Source: an uncultured Bacteroidales bacterium | GTDB lineage: Bacteria; Bacteroidota; Bacteroidia; Bacteroidales; UBA932 | Length of the DNA: 9,981 nucleotides | Assembly (NCBI GenBank): GCA_946408295.1 | Contig: CAMJRT010000029.1 | Coordinates: 1 to 9,981, forward strand | Reading direction: 5' to 3' | Part shown: one piece after another, positions 7,133 to 9,981 of the stretch | Position numbering within the stretch: position 1 is the stretch's first letter | Layout of the letters: the number at the start of each line of letters is the position of its first letter | Notes under the pieces: generated by a model | What the model was told of the DNA's origin: nothing | Seen by the model: only the letters and a program-made list of their open reading frames with translations | Databases searched by the model: none | Program-made: the position numbers and the translations under genes

Positions 7133-7155
7133 AAGGGGAACTTACCCTTCTTTTT
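7133..7155 (+). terminator. Possible weak terminator of the peptidase gene
   Basis: AAGGG (7133-7137) can pair with CCCTT (7145-7149) around a 7-nt loop, followed by C and five T. The stem is short and overlaps the 3' end of the convergent Xre-type gene, so this is a weak candidate. No better terminator is visible after the peptidase stop codon. Confidence 0.3.
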
Positions 7156-7564
7156 CGGCATCTTTCCCGAATTGGGCGAGTTGGGTGCGGAGGTGGCGGA
7201 TGATGAAATCTTTGTCGTCGATGCAGCCGTTGAGACGATCCACTTCCCGATGAAGTTTTTCGACATCGTCGCGAAGACGGACGATTTCCAGCCGAAGGTC
7301 GGACACCATATTCTCGAAGGCGCTGCGCTCATCCTTGAGCAAGGAAGGTTTGTCTTCTTCGTCTTCTATCAATTCCGACAACGGGACATTCAAGAGGTTG
7401 GCGATTTCTTCCATCCGTCCATAGAGCAGGCGGGTGCCGCCGTAAGACTCGACCAACTTGTAGGTGCGCTCCTCGATACCCAGTTGCTCCGCCATCCACG
7501 CCTGCGTGTATCCGAGTTCTTTCCGCCGCTCCCGAATGGCCTTTTTGATGGAGTTGTCATTCAT
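7142..7564 (-). CDS. Xre-family helix-turn-helix protein with C-terminal coiled coil
   Basis: A 140-residue predicted cytoplasmic DNA-binding protein. Residues about 6-66 form a Cro/C1-type (HTH_3) domain: IRERRKELGYTQAWMAEQLGI gives the first helices, ERTYKLVESYGG lies in or near the recognition region, and MEEIANLLNVPLSELI closes the fold. An acidic linker (68-72) leads to a highly charged heptad-like segment (about 78-132, with EIVRLRDDVEKLHREVDRL) that probably dimerises. There is no ligand-binding or enzymatic domain. It resembles stand-alone Bacteroidota regulators of unknown target; no toxin gene lies beside it, so an antitoxin role is not supported. It converges on the peptidase gene (stop codons 42 nt apart) and lies downstream of the fabF terminator with its own -7 box. 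Regulation of either neighbour is possible but unproven. Confidence 0.85.
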   Translation of the reverse strand: MNDNSIKKAIRERRKELGYTQAWMAEQLGIEERTYKLVESYGGTRLLYGRMEEIANLLNVPLSELIEDEEDKPSLLKDERSAFENMVSDLRLEIVRLRDDVEKLHREVDRLNGCIDDKDFIIRHLRTQLAQFGKDAEKEG

Positions 7565-7590
7565 CTCTTTCGTTACCTTGGTTGTGTCGG

Positions 7591-7621
7591 CAAAATTATT
7601 TCATAGGCAACAAAGAAAAAA
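7591..7621 (-). promoter_or_regulatory. Promoter of the Xre-type gene
   Basis: The minus strand has TAATTTTG (7598-7591), a perfect -7 match. At 19 nt spacing the -33 position reads TTTT (7621-7618), three of four consensus bases, and lies in the T-run of the fabF terminator. The leader would be about 23 nt. Confidence 0.5.
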
Positions 7622-7657
7622 GGAAGAAACCTTTCCCCGGGGGAATAGTTTCTTCCT
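7616..7657 (-). terminator. Strong intrinsic terminator of fabF
   Basis: On the minus strand AGGAAGAAAC (7657-7648) pairs with GTTTCTTCCT (7630-7621), 10 bp. After a 2 x 2 internal mismatch an inner stem TTCCC/GGGAA closes a 3-nt loop. Together with the last stem base, six T follow the hairpin (7621-7616). It lies about 40 nt after the fabF stop. Confidence 0.9.
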
Positions 7658-7696
7658 GTTTCAGAGATGTTTTCGCCTTGGCGCGCGAAAAGGAAA

Positions 7697-8953
7697 TTAT
7701 ATCTTGCGGAAAGCGATGCAGGCGTTGTGTCCACCGAAGCCCAGGGAGTTGGACAGGGCCAGGGTCAAATCGACACGACGGGCTTCATTGGGCGTATAGT
7801 CCAGGTCGCAGGCCGGGTCGGGCGTGTCCAGATGGATGGTGGGAGGGACAATGCCTTCTTTCAACGCGAGGATGGCCGCGATGGCTTCCACCGCACCGGC
7901 GGCCCCCAACAGGTGACCGGTCATCGACTTGGTGGAATTGATGTGGGCCTTGTAGGCGTCGGCACCGAGGGCCAGCTTGTAGGATTGGGTTTCCGCCGGG
8001 TCGTTGAGGCCGGTGCCCGTCCCGTGCGCATTGATGTGCAGCACGTCTTCGGAGGTGTATCGGGCTTCTTTCAGGCATTGCTTGATGGCTTCCGCCTGCG
8101 TCAGGCCGGTGGGATTGGGGGCCGCCACGTGATAGGCGTCGCAGGTGTGTCCGTAGCCTACCACTTCGGCAAAAATCTCCGCTCCCCGGGCCCGGGCGTG
8201 CTCATACTCTTCCAGGACGAGGGCACCGGCTCCTTCGCCCATCACGAAACCGGCCCGGTTGGCATTGAACGGCAGGGAGGCATATTGCGGATCCTCGCTG
8301 CGGGAAAGCGCACGGGCGTTGGCGAAAGCGGCGATACCCATCGGAATCAGGGGCGCTTCCGAACCGCCGGCGACAATGGCGTCGGCATAGCCGTGCTTGA
8401 TGGCGCGAAAGGCCTCTCCGATGGAGTTGGTGGAGGTAGCGCAAGCCGCTACGACGGTCAGGTTGGGGCCGCAGGCATTGTTGCGGATAGCGATGTTGCC
8501 GCCCGCGATGTTGGCAATCATCTTGGTAATGAAAGTCGGGGACACCATATGGGCACCCACCGTATACATCTTGACCGATTCGTTGTATTGCTGGAAAAAG
8601 CCGCCGACCCCGCTGCCCATATAGACACCCAGCCGGAACGGGTCGATATTGCCGCCTTCTTCCCCCTCTTTCGCCGCTTTCAGGCCGCTCAACCGCAGAG
8701 CCTCTTCGGCGGCAATCGTCGCAAACACCGTAAAGCGGTCCTGCTTACGGACAAAGGGGAGGTCGAGGCCCAGGGCGACGGGGTCGAAATCCTTGACCTC
8801 TGCGGCCACTTTGGAGGGGAGGTCATCCGTCGGGAAACTTTTGATGAAATCAATCCCGCAGACACCGTCCAGCAGGTTCTTCCAATAAGATGCCACATTA
8901 TGACCAATAGGGGTAACCGCGCCAAGGCCGGTAACGACGACTCTTTTTTCCAT
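7697..8953 (-). CDS. fabF: 3-oxoacyl-[acyl-carrier-protein] synthase II (KAS II)
   Basis: FabF condenses malonyl-ACP with acyl-ACP in the elongation cycle of type II fatty acid synthesis. The 418-residue product is a normal thiolase-fold KAS II: MEKRVVVTGLGAVTPIG at the start, nucleophile Cys171 in AACATSTNS, His310 in NAHGTGTGLND, Lys342 and His347 in STKSMTGHLLGAAG, and the GFGGHN loop (405-410) with the gatekeeper Phe406. The reading frame stays open upstream to 9187, but the added 78 residues would cover the promoter and have no family counterpart, so ATG 8953 is correct. The gene has its own promoter and terminator and appears monocistronic; acpP, which often sits directly before fabF, is not here. 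The sequence fits KAS II better than KAS I (FabB), and no polyketide or arylpolyene genes are nearby. Confidence 0.95.
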   Translation of the reverse strand: MEKRVVVTGLGAVTPIGHNVASYWKNLLDGVCGIDFIKSFPTDDLPSKVAAEVKDFDPVALGLDLPFVRKQDRFTVFATIAAEEALRLSGLKAAKEGEEGGNIDPFRLGVYMGSGVGGFFQQYNESVKMYTVGAHMVSPTFITKMIANIAGGNIAIRNNACGPNLTVVAACATSTNSIGEAFRAIKHGYADAIVAGGSEAPLIPMGIAAFANARALSRSEDPQYASLPFNANRAGFVMGEGAGALVLEEYEHARARGAEIFAEVVGYGHTCDAYHVAAPNPTGLTQAEAIKQCLKEARYTSEDVLHINAHGTGTGLNDPAETQSYKLALGADAYKAHINSTKSMTGHLLGAAGAVEAIAAILALKEGIVPPTIHLDTPDPACDLDYTPNEARRVDLTLALSNSLGFGGHNACIAFRKI

Positions 8954-8997
8954 AATCTTGTTGTACTCCGTTGTTTGCAGAGATTTATATTTCAATT

Positions 8998-9060
8998 CGG
9001 CAAAGATACGAACAAGCCGAGAGAAAAACAAATGAATATGATTTTCCGAGGCGAAAGCAT
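8998..9060 (-). repeat. Promoter-bearing repeat, copy B (inverted partner at 4904-4967)
   Basis: Read on the minus strand this 63-bp segment aligns with copy A over 64 columns with 12 differences including one gap. It lies wholly in the gap between the DUF4293 gene and fabF. The -33 and -7 boxes of both copies align with each other, and both copies point inward over the 4-kb segment holding the peptidase, Xre-type and fabF genes. I found no third copy in the window; the rplC promoter shares only the -7 block. Confidence 0.7.
9001..9032 (-). promoter_or_regulatory. Promoter of fabF
   Basis: On the minus strand TTTG (9032-9029), 20 nt, then TATCTTTG (9008-9001), a perfect -7 match. The start would be near 8996, leaving a leader of about 40 nt before ATG 8953. 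It lies within repeat copy B. I see no FapR- or FadR-like operator, only the upstream block shared with the peptidase promoter. Confidence 0.8.
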
Positions 9061-9104
9061 CAACCTGCAAGCGGGAACATACAACAAAGTTTGCAAAAAG
9101 CAAA

Positions 9105-9563
9105 TCAGTCCCGCCGCTTGCGGCGCTCCTTGTGCCGGCGCCGGGCTCCCTGACGCAGGCGGTAACTCGAACGCACCATCGCCTCATCCAGAAAAATATT
9201 GCGCAAGGCCAGCAGGTCCAGAATTACGCATACGAGCGGAAAGACGGCGGGAATGAGAAAAATCATCGCATCCGGCCGGCGGAAGAAAAAGTCGTAGGCC
9301 ACCACTCCCTGCAAACCCAGGTTCAGCAAGGCGGCAATCACCGTCAAACGCATTTGCAGGATTCGCCACTTATAGGTAAACAGGGAAGCCAGATCGGCCA
9401 CCAGGCAGGCAAGCACCAGATACAAGTAGAGCGAACGGTCGCAAAAACCGATATACTCGACGGCGCCCTCCGCACCGATGACGCGCGCGACATCCACCCA
9501 AAAGTAAGAAAGCGTCAGCGCAACGGCCAATCCCAAAAACAAGGTCTGAAATCTTTGCCACAT
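9105..9563 (-). CDS. DUF4293 family membrane protein
   Basis: A 152-residue inner-membrane protein of unknown function. Four hydrophobic segments are visible at about 6-27, 45-63, 71-92 and 99-120, followed by a cytoplasmic-type tail ending in an extremely basic RRRHKERRKRRD. The N-terminus MWQRFQTLFLGLA (family members usually begin MIQR-QT) and the LDEAMVRSSYRLR stretch (family: DEA-V-S--R-R) after the last helix fit DUF4293, which I know from Bacteroidota. No catalytic motif is visible. It lies 151 nt upstream of fabF on the same strand, but the fabF promoter in that gap argues against a shared operon. It is divergent from the nucleoside phosphorylase gene. The family assignment is from recall of conserved segments and should be confirmed by profile search. 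Confidence 0.8.
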   Translation of the reverse strand: MWQRFQTLFLGLAVALTLSYFWVDVARVIGAEGAVEYIGFCDRSLYLYLVLACLVADLASLFTYKWRILQMRLTVIAALLNLGLQGVVAYDFFFRRPDAMIFLIPAVFPLVCVILDLLALRNIFLDEAMVRSSYRLRQGARRRHKERRKRRD

Positions 9564-9583
9564 AATCGATATCGTTGAACGTA

Positions 9584-9591
9584 CAAAAATA
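9584..9591 (-). promoter_or_regulatory. Probable -7 box of the DUF4293 gene
   Basis: The minus strand has TATTTTTG, a perfect -7 match, 20 nt before ATG 9563. No TTTG is found at 19-21 nt upstream, so only half of the promoter is supported. Confidence 0.4.
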
Positions 9592-9634
9592 AGATTTTTT
9601 CTGCAAAGAGGATGGAAAATTCAGGAAATATTGC

Positions 9635-9642
9635 GAACTTTG
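9635..9642 (+). promoter_or_regulatory. Weak candidate -7 box of the phosphorylase gene
   Basis: GAACTTTG differs from TAnnTTTG at the first base and lies 34 nt before ATG 9677. No -33 TTTG is seen at the right distance. It is the best candidate in this intergenic region but remains speculative. Confidence 0.25.
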
Positions 9643-9676
9643 GGCAGGCAACCATTCAAAAACGATTTTCAGGCTT

Positions 9677-9981
9677 ATGCGCATCCCCGAATCAGAACTC
9701 ATCATCAACCCGGACGGCACGGTATTCCACCTGCACCTGCTTCCCGAAGAACTGGCTGAGAACATCATTCTGGTGGGAGACCCCAGCCGCGTCGCCCTCG
9801 TTTCGGCTTTTTTCGACAGCGTCGAATCCCACCGCGAAAACCGGGAGTTTTTCTCCACGACCGGTATCTACAAGGGGAAACGCATCACGGTGCAGTCTAC
9901 GGGCATCGGCACGGACACGGTCGATATCGTGATGGCCGAACTCGACGCCCTTGCCAACGTCGATTTTGCCACGCGCGAAAT
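9677..9981 (+). CDS. Nucleoside phosphorylase, uridine phosphorylase-like (N-terminal part, cut by window edge)
   Basis: The visible 101 residues begin a PNP/UDP-family phosphorylase, which cleaves a nucleoside with phosphate to a free base and (deoxy)ribose-1-phosphate in nucleoside salvage. Seen: an N-terminal strand region (SELIINPDG), the phosphate-binding ILVGDPSRV with GDPSR at 34-38, and STGIGTDTVDIVMAEL at 74-89, matching the second phosphate-site segment of the family (STGIG in uridine phosphorylase). The frame is open to the window end with no stop. ATG 9677 gives the normal N-terminal length before GDPSR. The residues that decide between uridine, purine and other nucleosides lie beyond the edge, so no gene symbol is given. 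It is divergent from the DUF4293 gene across 113 nt. Confidence 0.88.
   Translation, partial: MRIPESELIINPDGTVFHLHLLPEELAENIILVGDPSRVALVSAFFDSVESHRENREFFSTTGIYKGKRITVQSTGIGTDTVDIVMAELDALANVDFATRE

Noticed and set aside
7142..7564. Xre-type gene as antitoxin of a toxin-antitoxin pair
   Set aside because: No small partner gene is adjacent in the same direction; neighbours are a peptidase gene and fabF, each with its own signals.
4904..9060. Reading the inverted repeats as the ends of a transposon or integron-like element
   Set aside because: There is no transposase or recombinase between them, no target duplication was seen, and both copies are centred on working promoter boxes.
9090..9104. 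Hairpin TTTGC/GCAAA just after the DUF4293 stop as a terminator
   Set aside because: The stem is only 5 bp and A+T-rich, its loop is the A/T run itself, and no T-run follows the stem. No convincing terminator is visible for this gene.
8954..9187. Upstream extension of fabF to an in-frame ATG at 9187
   Set aside because: It would run through a perfect promoter and overlap the DUF4293 gene; MEKRVVVTG at 8953 is the normal family start.
7667..9256. Long open frame (529 codons) on the plus strand opposite fabF
   Set aside because: It is antisense to a clear KAS II gene with all catalytic residues, has no family resemblance, and crosses the fabF promoter and terminator. Such frames are expected opposite G+C-rich codons.
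1..9981. tRNA genes, CRISPR arrays, phage, defence or secretion clusters
   Set aside because: Intergenic gaps are all under 200 nt and show no cloverleaf, direct-repeat array or integrase; every sizeable reading frame is assigned to a family or is antisense to one.

Overview
The window looks like a chromosomal segment from a Bacteroidota species, probably Bacteroidales; family and genus cannot be resolved. The reasons are promoters of the Bacteroidota type (TTTG, about 19-20 nt, TAnnTTTG) before several genes, almost no Shine-Dalgarno sequences, a DUF4293 membrane protein (a family I know mainly from this phylum), and ribosomal proteins with phylum-style sequence, such as [11 protein letters not shown] in L2 and a MGARKR start in L22. 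Coding DNA is G+C-rich and the short intergenic regions are A+T-rich. Every gene is recognisable at family level. There is no tRNA, rRNA, insertion sequence, prophage, CRISPR array or defence-type cassette.

Layout, left to right. Positions 1-834 (minus): the start of uvrC (cut by the window edge) behind a short secreted thioredoxin-fold gene, with a promoter that overlaps the terminator of the next operon. Positions 946-4806 (minus): a compact ribosomal operon transcribed rplC-rplD-rplW-rplB-rpsS-rplV-rpsC. It starts at a near-ideal promoter with an inverted repeat at the expected transcript start, and ends at an intrinsic terminator. It holds only the middle of the classical S10 cluster: rpsJ is not in front of rplC, and rplP-rpmC-rpsQ do not follow rpsC. 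Positions 4994-7099 (plus): a divergent prolyl oligopeptidase with a probable lipoprotein signal. Positions 7142-7564 (minus): a small Xre-type DNA-binding protein with a coiled-coil tail, convergent with the peptidase. Positions 7697-8953 (minus): fabF with its own promoter and a strong terminator. Positions 9105-9563 (minus): the DUF4293 membrane protein. Positions 9677-9981 (plus): the start of a nucleoside phosphorylase, cut by the right edge.

Most genes here are housekeeping. The noteworthy signals are in gene order and in the DNA between genes. The ribosomal cluster is cut at both ends. About 64 bp containing the whole promoter occurs twice, before the peptidase gene and before fabF, in opposite orientation and about 81% identical, including spacer bases that promoter function does not require. 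There is a dyad at the start of the ribosomal transcript. Two junctions have a terminator and the next promoter sharing the same bases. I found no evidence of a new multi-gene system; the repeated promoter cassette is the best candidate for something undescribed.
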